A DNA stretch of 64,000 nucleotides, taken from assembly GCA_000149265.1 (NCBI GenBank), contig CH003306.1, positions 157,107-221,106 on the forward strand. Direction: 5' to 3'. Positions 34,278-46,039 of the stretch are shown here, one piece after another. A program made the translations under genes and the position numbers. Source of the stretch: Ciona savignyi (taxonomy: Eukaryota; Chordata; Ascidiacea; Phlebobranchia; Cionidae). Each line of letters begins with the position of its first letter. Positions within the stretch are counted from its first letter, which is position 1. The notes under the pieces are model-generated. The model saw only the letters and a list, made by a program, of their open reading frames with translations. It was not told the DNA's origin and ran no database searches.

Positions 34278-35777
34278 TAAGACCAATTTTTCTCCACAAT
34301 ATCCAGCTTAGCCTATCAAAGGAAGCTAAGTATCTTGGTGTCATCCTGGACAACAAGCTGTCTTGGAAGAATCACCATTCAAGTCGTATTAAGAAGGCAA
34401 CTGCTGCTCTAGCACAATGCCGTAGAGCAGTTGGCCCTACATGGGGGCTACAGCCAAAAATAATGATGTGGCTCCACTGTCAGATTATCCGACCTATCCT
34501 GACCTATGCTTCATTAGTGTCAGTCAGCGCAACATACCAGCGCAATATACAGGACAACCTGCACAAGGTTCAAAGGTTGGCCTGCCTATGCATCACTGGC
34601 GCCTTTAAAGGCACCCCCACAAGGGCAATGGAGATGCTACTTAACCTCCCCCCGCTGCACCTGTACCTCCAGGGCACAGCCATTAAAACGGCACACCGCC
34701 TGAAATTTTTAGGCCACTGGAAGGGGACTGGTTACTCAGTGTGGCACAAAAAAAGTCATATTGACATTTGCAACCAAGCAATGGAAGATATCCATCTTCT
34801 CTCATTGCCAGTGGATTGCAGTTCCTGCACTCTCCATCTGGAACGCCACTTCGCGATTCAGATCAGCGACCGTAACAACATCACTCCACCTGTACGACCA
34901 TCTGACCCATCACAGCTTGTCTGTTACACTGATGGGTCACGACTAGATGGATCGACTGGTGCTGGAGTACTTATTCAATCCACCAAGTTTGATTACAAAT
35001 TCAGCTTTCCACTTGGAAGCTTCCCCTCAGTTTTTCAGACAGAGATTCTTGCAATAAATCATGCTGCAAGGATTCTGCAGTCTTGGAACACTGCAAAAAT
35101 GTCCATCACCATTTACAGTGATAGTCAGGCTGCTCTGAAAGCTCTTATGAGCTTGAAGATACATAGCCCCTTGCTGCGAGAGACATGGTACCTTCTTCAC
35201 AATCTTGGAGGGCTTAATCTTGTGGAACTTTGCTGGATTCCAGGCCACTCAAACTTTGATGACAATGATCAAGCTGACGAGCTGGCTCGTGATGCATCCA
35301 GCACTGCCTTCATCGGTCCAGAACCATCCCTCTTTATTCCTGTCTGCTCTGTCAGAACAGAATTGGAGGCGTGGATGAGCCGAAAACATGCTGAAGAATG
35401 GAGACAACACTGTGGCTGTCGTCAGACGAAGGAGTATCTTGGACAAGGCCTATCCCTGTCCAGGGAACTTCTCCGGCTGCGGCGGAGACAGTTACGATCT
35501 GTTCTTCAGATTATCACTGGTCATGCTAATTTGGCAAAGCACCAATCCATCCTCATGCGCACGGCACGTGCAACCTGTCCTTTCTGCCAGGAAGAAGACG
35601 AGACTCCTTTACACTATGTTGGCCATTGTCCAGCATTTGCTGTAACCAGATGGAGGAATTTTGGAGTTTTTAAATCTGATGATCTCGCATCTATTCCAGT
35701 CAAGCATTTAGTCAGTTTCCTTCAGGACATTGGCCGACTTGACCGCTATATCCCGGATCCATGCTAGCCCGGGCCGC
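34278..35777 (+). mobile_element. LINE, 3' part: RT thumb, RNase H and zinc-knuckle-like end
   Basis: Open to a TAG at 35765-35767. It holds the post-catalytic RT region (KYLGVILDNKLSW) and an RNase H domain with all acidic positions: YTDGS (Asp), FQTEILAI (Glu), SDSQAA (Asp), and PGHSNFDDNDQADELA (His and Asp). A CPFC...H....HC pattern lies near the end. An RNase H after RT is typical of the I/LOA/R1-like groups. After the stop there are only about 10 bases (cccgggccgc) and no poly-A tail before the host exon relic resumes. TSD not identified; about 45 bases of target seem deleted. Confidence 0.9.
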
Positions 35778-36135
35778 TTTTCCCTGTGGAACTTAGAGCA
35801 TAACTACGTCATGTGTAGATTCACACCCGATGTTCCGGTGAGTTGTATGATCCTTGTTTGACTCTTATGGATATATTTTCTTGTTGGGCTAATACGGTGC
35901 CGGTGTACCTGCTAAAATGTTGTGGGATCTACTCGGTTGTGTCTTCCGTCAAGGCACTTACCAGTTATAGCCCAAAGCCAAGGATTGTTAGCTTATTAAA
36001 ATTTAAACATCAAGAATGTCTTAATTACTTACGATACATTGTAATAGCTCGGGTACTTCGACGGTGAGCACATGTCATTTTATTCTGCGTAATGTATTTT
36101 CAAATAACAAAATTTAAACTCATTAATAAGTTTCC
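35778..36135 (+). pseudogene. Relic of the WD40-gene exon (right part) and following intron
   Basis: Matches 12785-13240: ccctgtggaacttagagca, then attcacacccgatgttccg, then the intron with ccttgtttgactcttatgg and the same SINE-like fragment (35925-36075). Homology ends just before the last exon, which is absent. Confidence 0.85.
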
Positions 36136-37230
36136 ATAATTGTCGAATGCTTGAACTGACGGTATCGAAAGTTGTTTTTTTAGGCCAAAACTAAGCGAGT
36201 CATGAGAGAAAAGCCAGCAACAGGTTTCGGCTGGTGTTGGCTTAAAGTTCCCGTCCCACGGGGCTTATTCGCACAGTTAAAATCACAGAAATAACAAGAC
36301 AAAAGTTGAATCTTCCGGTTTAATAAAGGAACTGATTGGCAAGCCGTAAGAACCAACGAAAAATGAACTGTCTTTTATCCGCAGCGCGCTGTTATTTTCG
36401 ACGCGATTCGCAGCGAAGCGTTCGCGAGTAAAGTACATTGAATTATTCGTGTTTCATTGACAACGTTTTGACAATAAGCGTACTAACGTTTAAACCAGCG
36501 TGGAATCGAACTTGGAGTCAGATTAAAGGGTGTATATTCGATTCACGCGCGTAGAATCGCGTGCTTATCTTCTCCATATTGTCAAACTTTGCAAGTATAA
36601 CTTATAATAAACCGAAAAAAATTGTTTATTGAATGAACCGTGGTAATTAGTTGGCTGGATGTAACTTATACAAGTGCATTACATCCAAAGCAGCTTTGTC
36701 AATTTCATATGTATTTATTATCACATGGCCACATATTTAAGGGCAAGGGCATATAAATAAATGTCATTGATATACACTTATTCTCAGATGAAACATAAAA
36801 TCTAACTTGCGTGTATGTTGACTGTGTAAAGGGGACGATTAAAATTCACACTGGCCCTCACAAGTTAAACATTAAGTATCTTAGTTAATAATTTACTCAA
36901 TCCTATTAGTTACCCACGGTCAAGAGAACTCTCCGGTTGTGGTAAAAAATCCTATATATATTAGTCGACCCAGTACAATTGTTCTAGGTAATGTGTGATG
37001 AAAAAAAAGTAATAAATAACGTATGTCAATTACATGACATATTGAAGTTGAAGTGTAAGGTTAGGCGGATCTAATTGCTCGCAGATAATCAGTCTTAACC
37101 CTTAGTAATCGTCCTCCTTATTTAACACAAACGCCCTATTGTGTTACAATCGTTGCTATTAAATAGTGTATAGGTTGCATTGGTCTGGCTGTTTAGAAGA
37201 TACTGACTTCGGTCTAAAAGAACATCCTAA
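36136..37230. other. Upstream region of SDR-4
   Basis: 36140-36640 shows no gene and no match to duplicate A. 36655-37230 matches 14180-14626 joined to about 18902-19065 upstream of SDR-1 (for example gtacattacatccaaagc-like and cacggtcaagagaactctcc words). It is the version without the hAT-2 insertion. The shared sequence may contain the SDR promoter, but no element is certain. Confidence 0.6.
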
Positions 37231-39961
37231 ATGGAAGATTTAAAAACAAAGGTAGTACTCATTACAGGTAATACCAAAGGCTATTATCTATCATTTACGC
37301 CAGGTAACATTTGAACAAATATTTATATGCAGGAGCGTCAAGCGGCATTGGGGAGGGAATAGCGTATACGTTTGCTCGAAATGGAGCGGCATTGTCCATT
37401 ACTGGACGAAATAAAGAAAACTTGGATAAAGTAGCAGAAAAGTGCAAGAAAGAGGGTGCAGCAAAGGTATTAGGTTTGCTTTTGATTCAAAAATTATTTT
37501 GATAAAATCCTTTTATACAGGTCATAAGTATCATTGGAGATTTAGCAAAAACAGAGGATATTGAACGGATTGTAGAAGAAACAGCATCCAAGCTGGGACA
37601 GATTGATGTGCTGATCAATAATGCTGGAGTTGGTGTTCGTGGAGGAGTTGAAAATGTAGGAGTTGCCTACCATATTTGTGTCACTAAAATCATTTTTACG
37701 GTGTCAACATCATGTGAGAAAAATCCTCAATTAAACGTTGTAATATATGTATATATATATATCTGCTGGTAAAATGCAAATGATTCCGATCTTACTTTAA
37801 AAAAATATTTTATTTAAAGTTTTCCGTGCGCCCAGAAGATTTATTATGTTTAACGACGAAAATCATAACGACATTGTTCTTCCAGTACTCTTAATTGTCA
37901 AACCGAACCTACTTTTTTATTGGAAACTTTTTAAAACGAAAACAGTAGGTCTAAGAGTCAACCTAAACTCTCTTATAGCTCACATAACCCTTCTTTAAAT
38001 TCAGGCAACAATAGAAGACTTTGATCATGTTTACAAGATTAACGTGAGGGCTCCATATTATTTAATCCAAAAGTGCGTGCCACATCTTAAGAAGACTAAA
38101 GGTAAGCTATATTTAATAAGATTGTACCATGTTATATTAAATCGCTGAATATGTTTATGTTCTATTGGCAGTAATATAATCGTACCCTAAGAATTAAATT
38201 CCTGTGGTAGTATTGTAATGTTACTTTTGACATATTGCTACCATTGATCTCTTAAATTTCTCAATATCCGACTAGTATTTGTATATTATTACGTATTTGA
38301 AGCGGCCAGTACAATTTTGGCAGTTAATTTGTCATGATTAATTACGTTTTAATTGTGTATAGAAGTAAAGTTCCTAGTTAAAAATGGCCTTCTGTGTAAA
38401 GTATTTTTTTAACCGCAAATATCTTGCTTGACGATAACTTATCTGAGTCCTTATTAAGCAATGGTATAATAACGCGCTTTAAACCAACAAGTTTGCTACT
38501 TTTAGTTAAGTAGACGCCGAGAAAAGACGTGACATGACCATTTTTAATAAAGGAAATATTTTTTTAAGTAAAATTAAATGATGTCACTTGTTTTAATATT
38601 GCTATGTATTAAACATAAAAGTGAAGTTGTCAAGTTAATTTAGCCTATTGTATCAAGTATTTTAAAACCGCAAATATTTATAGAATCAACTTAAAATAAC
38701 CATTTTCGACAAATGAAATAAAAATTGAAATGTACAGGTTGTGTTGTGAACGTGTCAAGCTGTTTCTCCAACATGACCATGGTATTTGCGTTGCACTACA
38801 GCATGGGGAAATGTGCTCTTGATCATCTGACGAAATCTGCAGCACTGGGTAGGTTTAAAACGTTCTTTTAAAATTTTACATGTTGTTTTTAACAATTTGT
38901 GTTTTAGAACTGGCCAAATATGAAATACGCGTGAATGGAGTAAAGTGAGTTAAATAGCTTGTTTTACATTGTTTACTCAATATTAAGTGCAAAACCCAAC
39001 GCCTGCTTAAAGTTAGGATCTCCAAACACACTGCTTTAACTCAATTAAGTGGAATATGACAGGTGGTACTGACATTCTATCTTACATGTATTTACTAAAA
39101 GTCCCTTGCCGATGGTAAAAAAGCACATAGGTATACAAAATGGCGGAAGAGGCTATATATATTTCAATATACAACTAAACTACATGTTTTTACAACTCAG
39201 GGTTGTACGAAATTAAAAAAAGGCGTTTAACCATTTGTGCTTCCTGTCTTTTTTAATGAAACGTGACTTCACAAAAAGGACTGTCACTCAAAATCCTGCA
39301 ACAGAAATCTGTGGACTTTTTACAACGTAAAATTGAAGCTGGTTCCGGCAATAAAAACCTAAGAAACTAAAAGTTTTACTAAAATATTACCACGTACATT
39401 GGAACAGTTTTTCAATAATAAAAGATGCACAGTCAGCATGACTATTTAACAAAGCACTGCTAAGCTATTACAAAATCGCACAGGTAAACTAGAAATACTG
39501 GCGTGAAGCCAGTAACTGGCAAACGTTTAAAACCCGATAACACGACCTACCAATGGTTCAAAACTCAAAAAAAAGATATTCGTTATATATAGTATAAAAA
39601 AAATTGAAAGTAAAAGAATATTGTAGCATGTGTTATTGTATAACAATTAATTGGCATGCTAAGTGTGTATAATATCTTCATTTTAGTTACACGGACAATC
39701 TACACTTTATTTTTATCAATGTGCTTTATATGTTCCAGTCCAGGTATGACACCTACACCATTGGTTGATAAAGCTTTCACATCTGAGCAACAACGAGCTG
39801 CACTCTATAAGGAATATTCGAGCAAAACTCCCCTCGGGAACCAACTAATGACCGTCGAGGAAATCGCGGACGCAGTTCTGTTTCTTTCCTCGTCCGGTTC
39901 CAGAAGTATCACAGGGACCTCCCTGCTCGTTGACAGAGGAAGGAACCTTGCAGGGGTGTAA
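37231..39961 (+). CDS. SDR-4: intact classical short-chain dehydrogenase/reductase
   Basis: Exons 37231-37267, 37333-37466, 37521-37655, 38005-38101, 38738-38848, 38908-38944, 39739-39961 (TAA); 774 nt, 257 residues. Every exon length equals that of SDR-1 apart from the SDR-1 deletion. TGASSGIG at 12-19, NNAG 90-93, active-site Asn115, Ser142, Tyr155 and Lys159 are all present, and NPG at 184-186. Position 177 is Glu (KYEIRVNG) where SDR-1 and SDR-3 have Gly (KYGIRVNG), an unusual change at a generally small residue. Cytosolic oxidoreductase of unknown substrate; two-base or three-base exon phases are conserved across the cluster. Confidence 0.9.
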
Positions 39962-40019
39962 TTGAAATACCATTAGCTACTTGCACCCAATATTGAATAT
40001 ATAAATCGCGCTGTATTGT

Positions 40020-40640
40020 ACATAATTAAATAAACAAACATGTGCACAATCGGGTGGTTTTGCATATTGCTAGTCTTTTAGTTTAAGTGTTGCAGGTTGG
40101 GTTTCTAGCTGTTGTTTCCTTGGACAAGAAAGGTACTTAGCGGACATTGTCTAATTTCAGTGCATTATTAGTATCTAGCAAAATTTAAAAAACGTCTTAA
40201 TCATATACAACACTTTGCAAAGGCTTCAGTAACTCGACGATAGGCGCTAGGTATTTCGACGATTAGCCGTATGAACCCTCCACCCTCTTATACGTAAACG
40301 CGACGTAATCTGAAGAATGTCGGTATTATAACGCCACCAGCGTTTTCATTTACGGGGATAAACATGAATATTCAATATATTACTTAGCGCTGTATTGCAT
40401 ATAAATAAGTAAAAAATGTACACATTTGTTTGGTTTTGCGTATTGGTGATCTTTTAGCAGTGTTGCAGGTTCGTTCGCTATAGCAAGTCAATTTTGTTCT
40501 GGGCAAAGCACCTTGCGGAAAAAATCAGTGGATTCTTAGGTTTTTACCAAAATTTAAAAAACGTCTAAATCATACTGAACACATTGCAATACATTCTATA
40601 ACCCCACCCGAAGCGCGAGCTCAACTAATGATTGACAATA
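40020..40640 (+). repeat. Worn SINE pieces after SDR-4
   Basis: 40085-40180 (tccttggacaagaaaggtac, cttagcggacattg), 40205-40290 (actttgcaaaggcttcagtaac) and 40340-40375 (tttacggggataaacatgaat) form one stretched copy. A second partial copy runs about 40430-40640. No gene in 39962-41039. Confidence 0.5.
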
Positions 40641-41039
40641 ACTAGAGGGTGTTTTAAAGCCCCTTTTAAGTGCCCGCTTAATTTTACACGCATAATCGAT
40701 CGGGTACCTTCCAACTCATGGTATTACTTATAAAAGTGCCTATGAAACGTTCTTTTTAATGAAAAGACACTAGTGGGTTACCGTGATACTAGTCCAAACT
40801 TGATATCCAGGTTTTCTAAAAAGTATTTACGTTGGTATACAAAATACACCACAATAAATAATGAAAAATATTTTTTAAATATTATGGCGGCCGATATTTT
40901 AGGGTAAAGTTGGATAATGATATATATAAATAGCTTTTCAATTTTTCTTAAACATTTTTAAATTTGTTTTATTTAAAGTAAATTGTCTTTTTCAGAGAGA
41001 TTTATCCTTGCCATTATATATATTGTGTATTATAGTACG

Positions 41040-41455
41040 GAAAAATAATGACGCTATTTTATTTTATTTTTCCCACTGTTTCGCAAAAGTCCTAAACACT
41101 CGTCTTTTCGATGCATGCTTATTTTTGTGAGTAAATCTACCCATTAATAAAATTAGTTGGTAAGTTTTGAAATTATCGGTACATGGTGAGACGTATATGA
41201 CGTGTTTTGTCTTTTGTTTATTCACAATTTGGTAAATATTGTTTTTATTCTTGAATTGGGTAAATTTCTGATCATTTAATTGTACATATTTTTTTCTTAG
41301 AAAACGATCTTTTACAAGACTTTTCGTTCTTACCATCATTCGCGTGCTATTTTCGAATAAATTCCTGAAGTTATGGACAATTTCGCGTTATATCACACTC
41401 TGAATAAGAGACGCCGTTTAGGCAAACTGCAACTTTTAAGAAAGATAGATTTTAG
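41040..41455 (+). repeat. Old, diverged LTR related to the BEL element
   Basis: In reverse complement this matches the 473-base BEL LTR: ttttctaagaaaaaaatatg, caatatttaccaaattgtg, cacgtcatatac, and on the + strand cgaataaattc and ctctgaataa..gacgccg. It is in opposite orientation to the young copy at 30184-34272, which makes this LTR sense +. The apparent open frames on both strands here are products of LTR sequence. Confidence 0.75.
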
Positions 41456-42288
41456 GAGCCCGCATCAAGAAGTTACACCTCCGGAGCAAATTTTAGTTTT
41501 ACTTCGTTTTTTTTCTATGTTAAGCAGGCATGTCATGTCGCCAGATTATCAGCATGGAGTAGTTATCCAATCTGAGAAAACTTTTAGGGATTCTGGCTTG
41601 TTTTTATTTTGCAACGTCCTTAAATTTTACCAAAAAAAAACAGAGGGATTTTTTTCTTTTCGAACAATTGTGAAAAAGAGGCACAATTTTAAGCATATTG
41701 GGAATTCTCGCCGACCTTTCGGAACTCAAATGTTCCAGTGTACCCCGGAAAACCCCTCAAAACGAAATATTCCTAACCAATCGTAAATACAATTTTATTA
41801 AGCGGATAAATAAAGTTAAAACAGAACACTAAGCTATATATATGTAATGTATACAAAATGTTAATACGAAAAAAATGGCGCCGGTGTTCTCGTTTAGCTG
41901 TAAGGTTTTCTAATAGTGAAGCAGTTCTTTTTGAAATAAAGGTGTTGATTGTGCATCTGCTAGCTGTTTAAAAAAAAGTTGCCAATGTGCAAAGGGATAT
42001 AGGCTCAAAATTAAACTATTTAAAGCAAAAGTAAAACTATTTTAAGTAAAAAGGAAAAACACTACACTTTTTATAAAGTTCACCTTTGATAATTCAAAAA
42101 GCTGGCCACATGTTCGTTTTAAATAGACATCAAGTTTGAATTGGTAACTCGGGAACCCATTAGTTACTGATTGCACTTTATATTACAAAGATATTACAAA
42201 GGTGATAAGGTAGTCAAGGAACCCGATCGATTCAGGATGCAGAAAAATACACCGTTATACACTTAAGAAGAGTGTTAAAAATAATGGT
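41456..42288. other. Sequence next to the old LTR
   Basis: A 137-codon frame starts inside the LTR at 41373 and runs to 41786; the product resembles nothing I know and may be leader sequence of the old element. The rest shows no feature. Confidence 0.4.
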
Positions 42289-42316
42289 GAATATCACGTG
42301 TTTGACACTCTCTAGT
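42289..42316 (+). repeat. Lone terminus of the hAT-cargo repeat family
   Basis: cacgtgtttgacactctctag followed by T is the same end as at 5324 and 11537, here without the rest of the repeat. Confidence 0.6.
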
Positions 42317-42651
42317 TTAATACGAAAATACCTGCCTTATCTCAGAAAGATTTTGGAAAAGAGTAAGCATCTTGTTAAGTTTATTAGTAAGTTATTTATT
42401 TGGTCAAGTAACGCTTATATAAATAACACACGGTCCGACAGCGATGACGATTTAATAGCTATATGAGGCAATTGTATATTACAGTTCGCAAGCAGGAAAC
42501 ATGTTAAAAGACAACCATCAAAACTGTTATATAAGCATGTTGTGATAAGGTTGTTTTATAGGTTTGGCAGCTGCTGTACAAATTGTATGCAATAAATTGC
42601 TATAAACACGAGCGCAATATCTGACTCGTGTCATATTACATGTATTGCTGT

Positions 42652-42792
42652 AGCAAAACACCTCTTGGGAACCAACTAATGACCGTCGAGGAAATCGCGG
42701 ATTTAGTGTTGTTTCTTTTCTCGTCCGGTTCCAGAAGTATCACAGGGACTTCCCTCCTTGTTGACAGTGGAAGAAATCTAGTCGGGGCTTAA
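42652..42792 (+). pseudogene. SDR-5: last-exon fragment of a short-chain dehydrogenase
   Basis: Matches the end of SDR exon 7 from SKTPLGNQL through TVEEIAD to the stop TAA at 42790-42792 (…RNLVGA). It is preceded directly by intron-4-like sequence (42475-42650, compare 24345-24490), so exons 5, 6 and the front of exon 7 are deleted. The remaining frame is open but cannot fold as an SDR. Confidence 0.88.
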
Positions 42793-43534
42793 ACCAAATA
42801 CCTTTAGACGCCTGTACCCAATAATAAATATATCAAATTGCGCTTTATTTTTTATAATTAAGTAAACAAAAACGTTTTAAGTAAACAAAAATCTTTTTTG
42901 GTTTGTGTAATGAAGAGACATTAAAATAAATAAAAATAAAAATATCTATTTTTCTAAAAAAAATAAATTCTAAAACAGGTAATTTAAGTTTTTAACGGTA
43001 AATTTGACATTTTCGGCTTATTTGCTTCTTTATTAATTTACAATAATAAAATTTACGTCGAACATTTAATGTTTGTTTAATTGTTTTTGTCAGAATTACG
43101 TATTGATTATTGTCATCATTTAACTCTTCCTATCGAAATGGTTGGCCACATAGCTCCTATGTTTAGTGCGTGGCATTCGAACGCAAGATAAGCTAAATCT
43201 GCAGATCACGTCTCCAAGAACACAATCATTTCCAAGGAAAAAATCAATTTTACCTTGTGCAAGATTTGATCGACCATCCCTTGGCTTCCTGCAATACACT
43301 TCGACCAAATAAAGCTGACTGACCTAACAATATATATATATAAAGATATATATATATATATATATATATAAAGAACATAAACTGTTTTCAAACATCCACC
43401 TTGAAATATTTTTACACTATATGTCGCGCACGAGCCGTAAAGCCTCACATAAGCTTGCGCATGGACAAGCCGAAAAGCCAGCTTAGGATTTCAAACCAAG
43501 AACCTTTCGTTTACCTGAACATTGCTGCCGTTGT
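42793..43534. other. Flank of SDR-5, part of duplication C/D
   Basis: 42795-43330 resembles 27350-27880 after SDR-3, including the catagctcctatgtttagtg repeat at 43145. A (TA)n microsatellite lies at 43331-43372. No gene. Confidence 0.65.
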
Positions 43535-43536
43535 TA

Positions 43537-45373
43537 GGGGAAAGTCGGGACCAGTGAGCCACTTTTTCGAAAATGTTTTATAAGATTTCTATGGTTGATG
43601 CACTTGCGTTAAAAACAAGTGTTACCAGTGCTACCATATTTGGAGTTTATTTTGATAACGTTTGAAGCTTTTTAAATGTAAGCTGTGCTGACAGGGGCCC
43701 AAAATGTACCAAGACTCAAAGTGGCTCAATGGTCCCCTACGGTTGGGTCCTTTGAGCCACCCTATAGGGGCCTTTGAGCCACTTTAAAATTAACAGTTAT
43801 TTTAATTGATAATCACATAACTCAATCAATTTAGTAACCACAACCCACTTTAAACAAACAAAAGTTTTATTAACACTTACTACAGTACTGTTATATTTAT
43901 TACTGCGAACAGTTAACACTTGAGAAAATGTATCACCCCCACAATTGTCTCATATATTGCATCTGTTCAAATGTATATTTAGACTGGTCTGCAGTGAACT
44001 GTTTTATTTCGTTTGATCTACTGGCGGTACCAATATACAAGGGGGATTATACTATTTGTACAATTTTATCAATTGAAACAGAATGTATATCATGTAAGAC
44101 CGGGTCTACAAAACCATCGGACTTAGGATGTTTTAGAAGAAAAAGATAATTCCAGTTCTTGCTGCAGCTTGCATACAAAAAAGGGCTCTTTTCCCATCGT
44201 ATTCTACTTCAACAAAATCATCAACTTTTGCATCAGAAGATAACACCATGTTAAAACCTTTTTCAGCATCGGTCTCTTTACTGCTTTCTAAATTACCCGA
44301 ACATGTGAACAATTTCTGCCTAGATATCACTCTTTCTTTAAGTGATGAGAATATTTAGCTTCTGCATCTCTCTTCAAAGCCACCTTGTATGGTTAATCTG
44401 TTATAATACTTGACTTCATCTTTTTTCGATTGCTGTTCTTTTCTCCAATTGGAGCGAGCATGTGGATGAGGCTGAAAATTGTTTCCGACTTACTCCTTCT
44501 GAATCTGAAACTGGACTGGTACTCTTTTCTTGCGTAAACTTTCTGGTTCTGCTAATTAGAAACTTCGCTTGGCAAAAACATGTTCTGTTGAACAGATTTC
44601 TTTTTTCATGATGACAGATTCCAAAGCAATTTTCATTTCAACTTTACTGAAAGACCCATGTGAAAATTTGTTTTTAAGGGGCATTTTTAATTTGGGTAAC
44701 TTCAACTAAAAGAATTTATCCTTAACTAAATTTCTGCAAAGGCATATTAATTAACATATTACCGTATTGCAGTTTGCATACTAGGTGTTTCGTTAAAATA
44801 AAATTTTTAGGCTATTCAAATATGAAATTATGGTATAACCTATTGGCTGATAGGCCTGTATTGTACAAGTATACTTGTTTTAAACTGATTAAACCATAAA
44901 AAAATTATTAAAATCACGATAAAATATTAACACCAGCCTTTAAAAGCCCATCATTAGGTACGAAGTAATGGTTCATTGGTCCCTGTAAAAGGTGGCTCAA
45001 TGGTCCCTACCTACAAAGTCCAACATTTTTTAAAATTACCATTAAAATATAGCTTTGATTTGTAAACAGTCTACTAAACAGAAACAGTTACCTATACTGT
45101 ATCACTGACTAAAATTATTTAATCTTAACAATATGCTGCCTTGTTGCTAAAACGAAATTACGATTGGGAGTCATAGTTTAAAAACAGTACACAAAACACA
45201 AAAACAACTACCACTTCAACAATATTTCCGCGAACGTCCCGCCATTTTCTACGTAGTAATCAGTTTTCATAACGATTCGATTCGTGATTAAAATTGGCGC
45301 TAAAGAGTTTTCGTATTGATTTTAAGTGGGGTGGTTCAAAGGTCCCGCATGGTCATGGGTGCCGACTTTCCCC
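43537..45373. mobile_element. Tc1/mariner-pogo-like element, degenerate
   Basis: Inverted ends GGGGAAAGTCGGGACC (43537) and GGTGCCGACTTTCCCC (ending 45373), with TA on both sides (43535-43536, 45374-45375), the Tc1/mariner superfamily duplication. Subterminal copies of a gtggctcaatggtcccc word lie near 43722, 43750, 44990 and 45330. On the minus strand, 44640 to 44140 encodes broken pieces such as FSKVEMKIALESV, which resembles a pogo/psq helix-turn-helix start, and VDDFVEVEYDGK, which resembles a transposase tail. Stops and frame changes interrupt them. Family assignment is tentative; the ends and TA are directly seen. Confidence 0.6.
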
Positions 45374-45544
45374 TACATACTGAGATATAACGGGTGGTCT
45401 TACTTTTGTGACATTTTAAACATCTACAGTCTATCAGTCTATGCGATAGCCATCTAGTTGTAGCCGATTGCGACCGCAGAAAATAAATCTTCCTGTCACC
45501 TCACAAGTTAAATTTTACGGTTTGTAACTTTGCTTGGTACACAG

Positions 45545-45765
45545 ACGAGAGAGCTCGTTTTATAAAAGTGTTACAACAAAATCCTACGCTTTCATGGCAA
45601 ATTTTTGACGGGTGTGGATTTTTTTCTGAATTAGACGTGTCCAAACTTGCTGAGTTCTTATGTTCTGAGCAAACTAACATAGTGGTGAGCGAATACTTCT
45701 CTCACGCCACTCGATATGGCGACGATGTTTTACTAATAAGATCCATGTTTACCGGGTGGTTATAA
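45545..45765 (+). CDS. Unrecognised possible terminal exon
   Basis: After a plausible acceptor (ggtacacag) an open frame runs to TAA at 45763-45765, encoding ERARFIKVLQQNPTLSWQ then FDGCGFFSELDVSKLAEFL and ending FTGWL. I do not recognise the product. The right half (from 45674) is repeated at 27890 with a stop codon, which argues that at least that copy is dead. Upstream exons would be separated by the pogo-like insertion; none is identified. It may be an exon relic. Confidence 0.35.
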
Positions 45766-46039
45766 AACGCCTCAGACAGCAAAACAAACAGATGTTTAAT
45801 ATGATACTTTTCTCAGAAGATATGGTACAGTTCTTATAAACTATAGTAAGTTCAAAAAAAGAACAGGTAGTGTATTTACGCAAGAAAAAGCCGGGTCTAC
45901 TTGTTGCATGTTGATAAAAATGTGTTGTCCTTTATGGAAACTATCAGAAAACTTTTAAACAAACAGATTTAAAATGTTTAAAATTTGTCAAGCTTACAGC
46001 CTATATAGTACAGTATACGTAGCATATGATCATTTAATC

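Noticed and set aside
41373-41786. 137-codon open frame that looks like a small gene
   Set aside because: It begins inside the old LTR (41040-41455) and its product resembles nothing known; an LTR artefact is simpler.
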